From Eledone cirrhosa (Eukaryota > Mollusca > Cephalopoda > Octopoda > Eledonidae): DNA of 64,000 nucleotides. The notes under the pieces were generated by a model. It ran no database searches. It was given only the letters and a program-made list of their open reading frames with translations, and was not told the DNA's origin. This document shows, in pieces, positions 12,027 through 21,399 of the stretch. Positions within the stretch are counted from its first letter, which is position 1. Every line of letters starts with the position of its first letter. The stretch lies in the NCBI GenBank assembly GCA_964016885.1, contig OZ024743.1, forward strand, positions 192,192,155 through 192,256,154, in the 5' to 3' direction. Both the position numbers and the translations under genes were made by a program.

Positions 12027-12122
12027 TGGCTTATGATTGGTCCACGTAATAATAATGGTGGTGCGTGGGGGCTCTGGCTTATGATTGGTCCACGTAATAA
12101 CAATGGTGGTGCGTGGGGGCAG
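12027..12122 (-). promoter_or_regulatory. 48-bp tandem monomers in LINE 5' UTR
   Basis: Two tandem copies of a 48-bp unit, 12027-12074 and 12075-12122, differing at about two sites. Each holds 'ggaccaatcataagcca' on the element's sense strand, which includes a CCAAT box, next to 'ttacgtgg'. Tandem 5' UTR monomers are used as internal promoters in several LINE families; promoter function here is inference from position and motif. Confidence 0.5.
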
Positions 12123-12169
12123 GAGGAGGGGGGGTAGTTAGCTATAAGGTAAGGATTGAATGAGGTCCT

Positions 12170-12295
12170 CGTATTTAACAAGCGATTAACAAAAATACAA
12201 GATTTGTTCTGTTCAATACGACAAAAACCCTTGTATTTAACAAGTAATAACAAAAAATACAGATTTGTTTTAGGAATACGACGACTACATTTAGG
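12170..12295. repeat. Imperfect tandem duplication in LINE 5' UTR
   Basis: 'gtatttaacaagcgattaac' and 'gtatttaacaagtaataac', each followed by 'aaaaatacaagatttgtt'-like sequence, about 62 bases apart. It lies upstream of the 48-bp monomers in element orientation. Confidence 0.5.
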
Positions 12296-12449
12296 ATTTG
12301 GCAAGATTGGAGGTTTGGACTGGGTACGAAATGGAAGTGTGGAGATGGTAGAAAAATGTGTACATTACGTTACATGATATACCGTGAAGGAGCAGCGATG
12401 AATTTGGCGAAAGTGATTTACTTGAAGGGTTTATCTTATATATATATAG

Positions 12450-12462
12450 CTAAGAGAGAGAG

Positions 12463-12516
<54 letters not shown>

Positions 12517-12548
12517 GAGAGAGAGATAGAGAGAGAGAGAGATGGGGG
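12450..12548. repeat. (GA)n microsatellite
   Basis: Long GA tract followed by a G run, inside the LINE 5' UTR interval. A GAA run follows at 12692-12708. Confidence 0.95.
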
Positions 12549-12730
12549 GGGGATAGGTTTGGCCGCATGATGTAGGTATTGGGGTGGCTGACCGCGGAAC
12601 CCTCATGAAGTAGAGGGAGGGGGCGAAGGATAGTAGGAGCAGGAGTTTAGAGTTTTCGAAGTAGCATAATATATTTAAAGGAATTTATAAGAAGAAGAAG
12701 AAGAAGAAGGAAAGGATTTTGTTTTGTTTT

Positions 12731-12878
12731 GAAAATATAATTATCTCATATAATATTGAATCTATGAGACTTTTTGAGAACAATACCTTAACTTCAGTAT
12801 GATTGGCCAGTTACAGCTGGTTTGAACAGGTTAGAGAATTCTGGCTGGATACGACTGGTGTAAATGCTAAAGGGTTAA
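12731..12878. mobile_element. Right part of split TTAA MITE family 1
   Basis: 'aattatctcatataatattg', 'gagaacaataccttaa', 'ccagttacagctggtttgaa' and 'aaatgctaaagggttaa' match the distal two thirds of the copies at 50362 and 52851. The terminal TTAA is 12875-12878. Confidence 0.75.
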
Positions 12879-14083
12879 GTTTTGTTTGCTTGCCTGGTAC
12901 TAATTGTCACTTTTTCATTTATGCTTTTTCCATTAATTTAGTTATTGCAGATGTCTACTTAGTGTTGTTGTTGTAGTTTAGTCCCAAGTCAGGACTGATT
13001 AAGCAGATCTAGGATGAAAAGCATTCCAGCCATGACCATCCTGTCTTTTTCTGGATATCTAGCATTACATTATCCAATGTGATCTCACTCGCTGAAGAGA
13101 GTGATGTTTGATTTGAGGGAGAGTTGACTGCTATTTAACACACACCAAATGATCATGTAAGGCGACGTCATGGGGTTGTAATTTTCCAATCTTGCTGTAA
13201 GAATATGCAAATCATGTTTCCAGAGAAGACATTTTGCTACTACATCTAATTATAAGTTTGGGATTATATTGATTACAGTGGACTACCAACATTTAGATTT
13301 AGTTGCTAAGCTCTATCATTGAAATAATCATCGACACATTCTAAATGCAACAAGAAAAATGTAACTCAACATACACAACAGTAATATCAAAATTCACGTA
13401 AAGACTACAAAAAATTAGAAATGTGACAGCCTCTAACACCATACTGACAAAAGAGAAATAAAATTCAATGTAAAGAAGATAACAATTCTGACAATTTTAG
13501 CCTCCAGAGTTTTCCAATAAATTATTGAGTAAAATTTATAGCGTATTTGGTACAGTGGCAATGCAGTAACTTTCAAATTCATGACTATCATACAAATAGA
13601 AATTTGTAACTAATATCAGATCAATTTCAGTGACAAACTCATCAATGAGAAAGATCTTACATAGTTCTTTAACTTGCTAGAAATAGCAACTAAATCTCAC
13701 TTGAAACAGATCCCAGCGCCTTATAAAAATACAGCAACAGAGGTTAGAAAGTGTCTTTAAACTGATTAGCTGAGCTGATTCTTTTTTTCTAGATGAGGTC
13801 CAAGGTGTCAGTGTGAGCAACAACAGCATTGCTCCAAATGTGGGAGCAATACTCCATTGTGGGTCTCGCCAGAGATTTGTAGAGGACAGTAGCTTCAGGT
13901 AGCCAAAAAAATATTTTCTGGCATGGAAGAAAAAAGCTAGTCATTGCCATGCAAGCCTAGCTATGTTGACAATGTTTGTTCTCTATAGCAGACCCTCAGT
14001 GATTGTGAAGAGCTATCTCGAGGGCCCGAGTTGCATGCTCTTCATGCTTAAAGAGGGTGGGGTACAATGGTATGTCTATACTA
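12879..14083. other. Mixed unassigned stretch
   Basis: No gene seen. 13650-13980 contains short segments of octopus-like repeats ('ttgctagaaatagcaacta') and a GC-richer part at 13790-14060 that may be decayed LINE sequence, not assignable by eye. Confidence 0.4.
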
Positions 14084-14590
14084 CCATAGTCTCCTCTCTT
14101 GCACACTATATCTGATTCCTATTAAATCCAGTTTCTCTCTCAGTTCATCCATGCTTTGTTGTTCCCATACATTGCACACCTATCAAAGCATGTTTGCTTC
14201 ATTTCTCTCAAACCTTTGCATATCCTCTGTGTTTAATACCCATGTCTCACTACCATGCAGCATCGCACTTCACACACAGGTGTCATACAGCCAACTTTTC
14301 ATTCGATGAAGAAACATTTTGTTATCAACAGAGGTAGTAGCTCCTAAACTTTTTCCACCATCCTTATTCTAGCTACTATGCTGTCTCAGCACTCTCCTCC
14401 ACTGCTAATTATATCACCTAGGTAGCAAAAGCTATCAAGCACTTCTATAGATCCTTCCTGGGATTAGAAAATATTTATATCATTGGCACTCTTATTATCA
14501 ATTGACCCAGAACATCTACTGCATAGAGTCTTCCTTTCTTGCCTGTTATCCCACTACACTTTTTGCTTTGCGTCGTGTGCATCATATAGA
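14084..14590 (-). mobile_element. LINE fragment (finger to C-terminal domain)
   Basis: Minus strand, parallel to 9010-9440. The conserved antisense blocks 'tcatccatgctttgttgttc', 'catgtctcactaccatgcag' and 'cactctcctccactgctaat' are all present. It stops at both ends without a 3' tail, so it is a broken remnant with several stops. Confidence 0.75.
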
Positions 14591-14594
14591 GTTT

Positions 14595-15366
14595 ATGACT
14601 ACTCTTTTTCTACATACCAACCATACCACAGCCCTTACATCCCACAACCACCCCCAACACTTGCATTCCTTTCCCCCTCACCTACCACTCCACAATCCTA
14701 CCTCTCTGGCGACATATCCACCTTTGCTTCTGCACCCTTTCTACTGACCCCTTCATTTCTAACTTCGTTCCAAACCCACAAATTCACCCCTATGTTTCTA
14801 TAGCTCTGTCACTGTCGGAAACACATACTCTTATAACAACATAAATCATACCTCTACACTTACCCTCACAGCTCTGTATGGACTAACACACACCCTCATA
14901 AACTTATACACACATATCCTCACAGCTTCATACTTACAACAAAACATGTGTGCATGCATACACACACACACACACTCTTAAACTTATATATATACACGCA
15001 ATCCTCTTATCTTTGTACATCCAAACAAGATACACATGTACACACTCTATGACTGAGTTTTTTGCATTGTGTGTGCATGAGTGTGCATGTTTGTGTGTGT
15101 ATCTGTGAATCCTTTTGTGTCTTTTTATGTGTACATGTGTGTGTTTGTTTATGTGTGAATTTTTTATGTAGGTTTTGTGTCTGTCTGTGTGCACTGTATG
15201 TATGTATATGTTTTTGTATGTGTGTGTGTGTGTGTGTGTCTAAGCATGTGTATGTATATGTGAATATACACATGTGTCTGAATTTTAATGTTTTTTGGAT
15301 GCGTGTGTATGCATGTCTGTATTCTTTAGGCACACATACATATACACAAACACATACACATATATA
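14595..15366. repeat. CA/GT-rich low-complexity region
   Basis: Pro/Ser/Thr- and His/Thr-type pseudo-frames come from CA-rich DNA up to about 15010 and GT-rich DNA from 15062 to 15330. No gene. Confidence 0.7.
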
Positions 15367-15458
15367 TCATCATCATCATTATCATCATCGTTTAATGTCC
15401 ATCTTCCATGCTAGCATGGGTAAGACGGGTTTGTCCCATTTAGAGGCAAGTTGGGTCA

Positions 15459-15460
<2 letters not shown>
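15367..15460 (-). repeat. LINE/SINE 3' tail fragment
   Basis: (CAT)n then 'ttccatgctagcatgggtaa', 'gacgggtttgtcccattt' and 'agaggcaag'. Truncated by a TA microsatellite. Confidence 0.75.

Positions 15461-15461
<1 letters not shown>

Positions 15462-15503
<42 letters not shown>
15462..15503. repeat. (TA)n microsatellite
   Basis: About 40 bases of pure alternating TA, abutting the 3' end of the next element. Confidence 0.95.
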
Positions 15504-15505
<2 letters not shown>

Positions 15506-16091
15506 TGGCTGCCAACTCGTTTTCGAGTACGGCCACTACTTTATATCCATGTAGGAGAACCCCTACTGATGCGCTGAACGAGTGTGACTTTTTAGTCCAG
15601 CCAGCGACTTGAAAACTCTGGTACAAACACTACACTTGTGACAATTACTGACACATAGTGCTGGGCCCATTGTACCCTGTGATGACAAGTGCAGAGAGAT
15701 CTCCAGATATAAAGCAATGCCTGTGCCGTGAAGCTTTTATAGTGAGCAAAGGCACTGCACAAACCCAGTCCCACTCTCTTAACCAAGATGATATTTACCA
15801 AAAAGAAGAACAAGTCAACATCATTGGATACCATCAGGGTTGCAGGTGTTATATCAGAGTTTTCTCTCTCCTAGAATTCTGCCTTGACAAAGGCTAAGGG
15901 GTCATCTCTCCCGGTGATTTTGGATGGCCATTGACACTTAAGAGCTCCTTTGCCCTTTGACAGGTTTTGTTTTTAGTCTTGCAGGATGTCCAAAGTCACC
16001 CTCCTCACCAAGAAACCTTGGTGGGGTTGCCAGTTTAGTCGTCAACGACCCGACCATGGGACAGGTTGTACTGGGATACATGTTACCAGTG
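15504..16091 (-). mobile_element. Element remnant ending in a C2H2 finger
   Basis: On the minus strand, 15642-15561 reads CHKCSVCTRVFKSLAGLKSH followed by TRSAHQ and stop: a C-X2-C-X12-H-X4-H zinc finger at a protein C-terminus. The 3' sequence then runs 'gagttggcagccacc' into (TA)n. C-terminal C2H2 fingers of the type 'C..C...FKS.AGLKSH.R.H' occur at the ends of several LINE proteins. The unit is bracketed by TA microsatellites at both sides (15462-15503 and 16092-16116). The upstream part is not recognisable. Confidence 0.5.
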
Positions 16092-16116
16092 TATATATAT
16101 ATATATATATATATAT

Positions 16117-16275
16117 AAACACCATTCACATACACAGACCAATTATCACACAAAAATCTCACCAATGTGTACACACATGCATATATATTATATATATACA
16201 TACATATATATGCATGTGTGTACACATTGGTGAGATTTTTGTGTGATAATTGGTCTGTGTATGTGAATGGTGTTT
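16117..16275. repeat. Perfect palindrome, 72-bp arms
   Basis: 16117-16188 is the exact reverse complement of 16204-16275, with a 15-base AT loop. It sits at the 3' side of the Penelope-like element and next to a TA microsatellite. A hairpin this perfect is either very young or maintained by gene conversion. Confidence 0.9.
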
Positions 16276-16644
16276 TGTAAAGGTCCTGGTTCTTCGTGGC
16301 AGTTGTGGTCAAAGCTGGCCTATTTCAGGAAGTGGTCAGAGGAGAGGCTGTGTGTGGCACATGAAGAACAGAAGTAGTATGGGGTGAAACTATGGTGTGG
16401 TGGCAAGAGGGAGGAATGGGATGGCAGCTGTGATGGCAGTGTGTGTGTGTATTGGTAGTAAAGGCGTACAGTGTGAATGCGTTGGCAGTGTAGTATTGTT
16501 GGATGTGTTAGTATGATTATGAAATGCATGTATTTGTCTATGATTGTGTTGGCGTGTCCATGTATGTGTGTAGGTAGGTGTGTAGGTGGGTGTTGGGTGT
16601 AGTGCATGTGCGTTGATGTGAGAGTGGTCTGTTAGTATAATTAA

Positions 16645-17070
16645 TTAGTTAATTAGTAACATTAGTAGGATTAAATGTGTATCATGGTCGTATTGATGTA
16701 AATAATTAATTAGTCGTGTTGATGTGTGTCTTTGTTCATACCTATGTGTGTTAGTTTGTCTAGATGTGCATATGAGTGGGTGTGTTAGTGAAGTAGTAGT
16801 GTACATGTGTTGGTGTGGGGATGTGAGTGTGGGTGATGGGAAAAGCAATAAACAGGGAGGTGGGGTGTTAAAGCAATTTCCATTCCAGGTCTGGAGAGAA
16901 AAAATAATCTGCTGCTCTCTATACAAGCATGAATCTGGTGGTTCAGAGCAAGCAATGAGACTGAAAACAGTGAAGTGGTAGGTGGAATATCCAGCGGAGT
17001 GGAAACGGCAGGCAACTGGAGACTGGTTGCTGAGCCGAATGATATGAAGATGCTCAGCGAACCTGTCCAC
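16645..17070 (-). pseudogene. GIY-YIG endonuclease domain remnant
   Basis: The frame starts just after a decayed YIEKTGWYL (GIY-YIG second motif region, about 17100) and keeps DRFAEHL, SPVACRFHSAGYS and LYREQQIIFSLQT. In Penelope-like elements this domain makes the DNA nick used for integration. After about residue 75 the frame runs into CA-rich 3' sequence and loses similarity. Confidence 0.75.
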
Positions 17071-17580
17071 TAGTCAAATACCAACCAGTTTTTTCAATGT
17101 AGACAGCCTTACATAGCATACAACAGAGCCCACTGATAAGACTGGAGGAGCTACAGCAGAAGGAGTCCCCGACTCAGAAATATTGGTTGTTGGGCCCACT
17201 GAAGGTGGTGTTGGTGAGCAAGAATCAGATCAGAGAAAAAAGTTTGAGGGAGGAAGGGAGCTGCAAATGAATAAATTTCGGAGGTTATGTGCATACTAGA
17301 AGGAGGGGAGGGGTGGGAGAAGAAAGATGGTGGAAGTGGATGGGTCCGACTGGAGGTAGTAGAAGAGCCGGAGGCTCATCCTCTGGAGGGGCAAAATGGA
17401 GAGGTGGTAGGTAAGGAGAAATGGGAGTTGGTTGGCGGAGGGGATGTGAGCATGGAGTGAGGGTGGTAATGTGGTTGTCTTCACTTGTGCAAGTGAGGGT
17501 GGCTTAGACCAGGGAGAGGACATAACCTCACCGAGGGAACAGTCTGGCCATGTAATGGGCCTGAACCTCAAAGCCATGGG

Positions 17581-17774
17581 TTCAACTGCATAGGTGATGG
17601 AGGCAGAGGAACAGAGTAAAATTAACTTTGTTTATACATATTCGCTGTTTTATACATTTTCGGTGATAACTGTTATGCAACAGCTATGACCTCATCAGAC
17701 ATCTAGAAAATCAGAAAAACATAATGATGAAATAACGTTTCAACTGCATAGGTGATGGAGGCAGAGGAACAGAG
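17581..17774 (-). mobile_element. 122-bp insert flanked by a 36-bp direct repeat
   Basis: 'ttcaactgcataggtgatgg' and the following 16 bases occur at 17581-17616 and again, identical, at 17739-17774. Between them, 17617-17738 does not belong to the host element's RT. The duplicated 36 bases are the host's own RT coding sequence, so this is an insertion with an unusually long target duplication. The insert carries a hammerhead-like core. Confidence 0.8.
17658..17698 (-). ncRNA. Hammerhead-ribozyme-like catalytic core
   Basis: Minus-strand RNA reads CUGAUGA (17698-17692), then a 30-base helix II (GGUCAUAGCUGUU, loop GCAU, and a partner with one C-C mismatch and one G-U pair), then GAAA (17661-17658). 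The core residues C3-A9 and G12-A14 match the hammerhead consensus. Helix I and III partners are not found in the adjacent sequence, so self-cleavage as a monomer is doubtful. The host context fits, because Penelope-like elements are known to carry hammerheads. Confidence 0.6.
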
Positions 17775-18495
17775 AGTAGATGAAGTGTTTGGTATGAGTG
17801 GGATGGGATGGAATGGTGTGTAATTGAGGTAGGAGTGGGGGGTTGATGGGTTTGAAGAAGGTGAAGGTGATGATAGGGGTCAGAGGGGATGAAGATGTCC
17901 AGGAAGTGGATGGAGATGGAAGTGGTGAAGTCTAGGGTGGGGTGGAAGAAGAGAGGAAAGAGAGAAAGGAGTCAAGCTGTTATTGGATGAATGAAGTGGT
18001 GCTGATACAGTCGTTGATATAACAGCCATATAGTTCAGGAATGAGGCCAGTGTATTGGGCAAAGATTTGAGCCACAATATAACCAACGAATAGGCTAGAC
18101 TAGTTGGGGCCCATTCTTGTGCCCATGGCCACCCTGGTTACCTGTTAGTAGAACTCTACCTGAGAAGGAAATGCAGTTGAAGGTGAGGACCAGCTCAGCA
18201 AGGCAGATAAGGGGAGAGGTTGAGGATTGAGGGGCGGGGTGAAGGTTGAGAAAGTGGTGAATGGCATGTAGGCCTTTGGCATGGGGGATGACTGTCAAGA
18301 GTGAAAAAGAAGGCGGTGGGCCAGATGGAAAGATAAATGAGTCAAAGGGGCAGAGGGCGGGGTTGGTGTCAGATATGTGGGAGGGGGGGTGGCTACTTGG
18401 GCTTGCAAAGATTGAGTCGAAATAGGCAAGGATGAATTCGGTGGGGGCAATTGCAAGCAGAGACGATTTGGAGGGGGGGAGCAGATAGTGGAGGT

Positions 18496-18905
18496 GTGTG
18501 ACATCAAGTGAGCATAATATACACACATATAAACATATGTAAATACAAGAATAGAAGCAGGCATATTTCAGGTCAAATGTATTTGTACAGACACAGATGG
18601 ACACAGATGCATAAATATATAAGTAAATAAATATATGTGTACCCATATAAACACATATATACATATACTCAATGTTATGATCACGTATGAATACACACAT
18701 ATGTAAATACAGATGCATATATTCTGTAAAAATACACACACAAGTAAACCCAGAACTAGACACATACACATACATAAACAGATATACAGAAAGAAGCATA
18801 TAGATATATATTCTATACCAGGTTCTGTGTGTTCTTCACTCATACAAATAAATATGTATACACACACACACACACACACTTACATCAATATATGATCTAT
18901 TGACA
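18496..18905. repeat. CA/TA-rich low-complexity DNA
   Basis: 'acacatatgtaaatacagat'-type sequence ending in a CA run at 18860-18880. Apparent Cys/Tyr/Val-rich minus frames are by-products. Confidence 0.7.
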
Positions 18906-19204
18906 CTTAGTTATTTCAGTTGTTTGACCACTCTGTATCTGTTAACAGTAATCTTATTTGCTAGAATTTATTCAGTACCAAAATTGCTTATCTGTAATCC
19001 TATTGGCTACAACTTATTCTATACTAAATTTGTGCTGAAGCATTAACTGACCAATTGCGTTATTTCTTTACAAACATTTCTCTTGAGTCACTTTTTTCTA
19101 AATAAATAGGCGTGATTTTCACAGATTCATTGCAAAATAGCTCCTGCTACACAAATCCTAAACCCTCTTTGAGACCTGCATCTCCAAACAGAAAAAGAAA
19201 ATTC

Positions 19205-19970
19205 AGCTCTTACCTTATGAGATCTTTGTCTTACACCTGTACATCTTATAAGATCTGTCTTACATTGCTACATCTTAGCATCACCTTTTAAGATCTGTCT
19301 TACATTGCTACATCTTAGCATCACCATATCATATAAGATCTCTTACATTGCTACATCTTAGCATCACCGTATATAAGATCTGTCTTACATTGCTACATCT
19401 TAGCATCACCATATAAGATCTGTCTTACATTGCTACATCTTAGCATCACCTCATAGGATCTGTCTTACATTGCTACATCATAGCATCACCATATAAGATC
19501 TGTCTTACATTGCTACATCTTAGCATCACCTTATAAGATCTGTCTTACATTGCTACATCTTAGCATCACCTTATAAGATCTGTCTTACATTGTTACATCA
19601 TAGCATCACCATATAAGATCTGTCTTACATTGTTACATCATAGCATCACCATATAAGATCTGTCTTACATTGCTACATCTTAGCTTCATCTTATAAGATC
19701 TGTCTTACATTGCTACATCTTAGCTTCATCTTATAAGATCTGTCTTACATTGCTACATCTTTACATCACCTTATAAGATCTGTCTTACACTGCTACATCA
19801 TAGCATCACCTCATAGGATCTGTCTTACATTGTTACATCTTAGCTTCATCTTATAAGATCTGTCTTACATTGCTACATCTTTACATCACCTTATAAGATC
19901 TGTCTTACATTGCTACATCTTAGCTTCACCTTATAAAATCATTGTCTTACACTGCTACATCTTAGCAGAT
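19205..19970. repeat. 40-bp minisatellite, about 18 copies
   Basis: The unit is 'ataagatctgtcttacattg' plus 'ctacatcttagcatcacctt', exactly 40 bases in most copies between 19380 and 19940. Variants alternate tagcatcacc, tagcttcatc and ttacatcacc, in runs that suggest multi-unit duplications. Copies before 19380 vary in length. No spacers between units. Confidence 0.95.
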
Positions 19971-20690
19971 TCAAGAGATGACTACAACCATCTATTTGGT
20001 ATATCTCAAATATCACATCTTCATGCACTTTCTCTAATAGCATACAAACAATTCTCTATATTCTTCTGTGTAACACACAGTTTGTTTTTTTATTATGACC
20101 AACATTATGTTGTTGTTGTTTTTTTTCACTGCTCAACAGACACTACAAATTATTTTTCTGTCTTATTTAATGTATGAACAATTTTTTATGTGTCAAGTAA
20201 CATATCTATTCTTCTTGTCAAAACATCAAACATTGAACTATTTTTTTTTTTACTGTTGAAAATTTGAACAATGGACTATTCCTATGACTATAGAATATTG
20301 GGCAATTTCTTTTCTCCACACTTCAACATTGAGAAAACGTGTATTAAATTTTTCATTGCTATCTTCTGTATTCAAGTTAAATGTTCTGCTTGTTTTGATG
20401 CCAACTTTGCTGCTGTATATTTATAGTGTCTCTTCTCTAATACCTATTGTGGTCCCATTGACTTATTAGCATAATTAATCTTTATTCATTTTACAATGAA
20501 AATTCATATCTTCTTTCTTCCTTATCTTCATATATTGAAATATCACTCAATTCCATTTATGGTCTTTCATTTTTATTAGGTTAGGTTGAATAACATCTAA
20601 AAGCAACTCTCTATAACTCATAAATGACTACTTAGCTCTTTGCTTGACTGCCTAACAGTTCAATGTACTGTGCAAAGAACCAAGATAAAT
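19971..20690. other. AT-rich stretch without recognised features
   Basis: No gene or repeat identified by eye. Confidence 0.45.
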
Positions 20691-20694
20691 CTTT

Positions 20695-20910
20695 CTAAAT
20701 GGTCAGATAACCTGCGAGAAATAGCAGCCAAATCTCCCTCATATCACACCACACCATATTAAAAACCAAGTGTCTGAATACAAAATGATAAATTGCACAA
20801 TATAGTCCCTTAAATGCAGAAGAAAGTATAGTCACAACTGGAATACTTTTGATCATAGAGCAGCTCAATCAAGGCTGATCTGAGGGTTATACAACAATAG
20901 GTACTGCAAC
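20695..20910 (+). repeat. Interspersed repeat ('gagaaatagcagccaaatct' type)
   Basis: Contains 'gagaaatagcagccaaatct', 'accaagtgtctgaatacaaa', 'agtcacaactggaatacttt' and 'tgatcatagagcagctcaat'. Parts recur at 46965-47135 ('ggtcacaattggaatacctt', 'tgatcata') and 32720-32900. Probably a SINE-like family. Confidence 0.5.
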
Positions 20911-21034
20911 TAAAATAAACATGATACATTTGCTATGCAAACATTTTCAGCACTGCATATATGTAGAAATCTCTAGGCCTGTGCAAGCATTTAGAATAGT
21001 AAGCTCTATAAGATCCAGGCCTACTATTCAATTT

Positions 21035-21375
21035 TCATGATCATCATCTTTTTTATATCTGCTTTTCCATGCTTGCATGGGTTGGACATATCATTTCTAG
21101 CACAGCTTCCTGCCATTGATTGCTTTCCTTTGTTATTTGCACTGTGAGCCTCAGCAATTTTAGATCAGCTCTCACCAGCTTTGCCCAGGTCTTCCTTGGT
21201 TTTCTGCTACTGTCACTACCTTCCACTAGGATTTCCTGGCACTTCTTTACCAAATGATCATCATATGCATCACATGTCCATACCAGCAGTCTTTTCTCTT
21301 GCACACTACTAATTCCTCTTATTCAGTGATTTTTCTCTCAGCTCCTCCATGCTTTGTTGTTCATGCACATTAACA
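21035..21375 (-). mobile_element. LINE C-terminal fragment, third family
   Basis: Minus frame 21304-21053 reads EKRLLVWTCDAYDDHLVKKC, RKPRKTWAKLVRADLKLLRL and NQWQEAVL. It is the RWYGHV...GRPRKTW...D...W terminus of an RTE-like LINE, followed by a short 3' end with 'cccatgcaagcatggaaaag'. No RT remains. Confidence 0.7.
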
Positions 21376-21399
21376 TTTTACCTTATTCCTCATACCTAT

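Larger units (their letters stand above)
8352..12730 (-). mobile_element. Near full-length LINE (APE endonuclease, RT, PHD-like finger)
   Basis: The element's limits are set by the MITE it splits (8285-8351 and 12731-12874), giving about 4.4 kb. In transcription order on the minus strand it has a 5' UTR (about 11990-12730) with 48-bp monomers and a GA tract, an APE-type endonuclease (10962-11790), a linker, RT (8745-10861) with the YADD box, a Cys4-His-Cys3 finger, a C-terminal RLRWYGHVMRM/GRP.KTW domain, and a 3' UTR ending in (ATG)n. Single-base indels in C or T runs break the frame near 11775, 10980 and 10120. The sister copy at 43470-45678 keeps the base lost at 10120. High similarity between the two suggests a young family. 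The clade is probably RTE-like. Confidence 0.9.
16276..18495 (-). mobile_element. Decayed Penelope-like element (RT and GIY-YIG)
   Basis: Minus strand. The 5' part shows LVLTFNCISFSGR and a frameshifted VAMGT.MGPN-type block (about 18100-18200). Then comes LYGCYINDCISTTSF at about 18000-18030, the catalytic YIDD box with the first Asp changed to Asn. Further on are THTKHFI (17780), LPFLLTYHLSILPLQ and FYYLQSDPSTSTIF (17300-17440). The C-terminal 17070-16860 has DRFAEHLHIIRLSNQSPVAC and CLYREQQIIFSLQTWN, the second half of a GIY-YIG nuclease. This order, RT then GIY-YIG, defines Penelope-like elements. Many stops and shifts; inactive. A 122-bp insert with a 36-bp duplication interrupts the RT at 17617-17738. 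Confidence 0.85.

Noticed and set aside
15062..15577. 171-codon frame rich in Cys and Val
   Set aside because: Translation of a GT-rich low-complexity tract running into TA repeats.
19205..19970. CRISPR-like array
   Set aside because: Units abut directly and show no unique spacers; the context is an animal genome.
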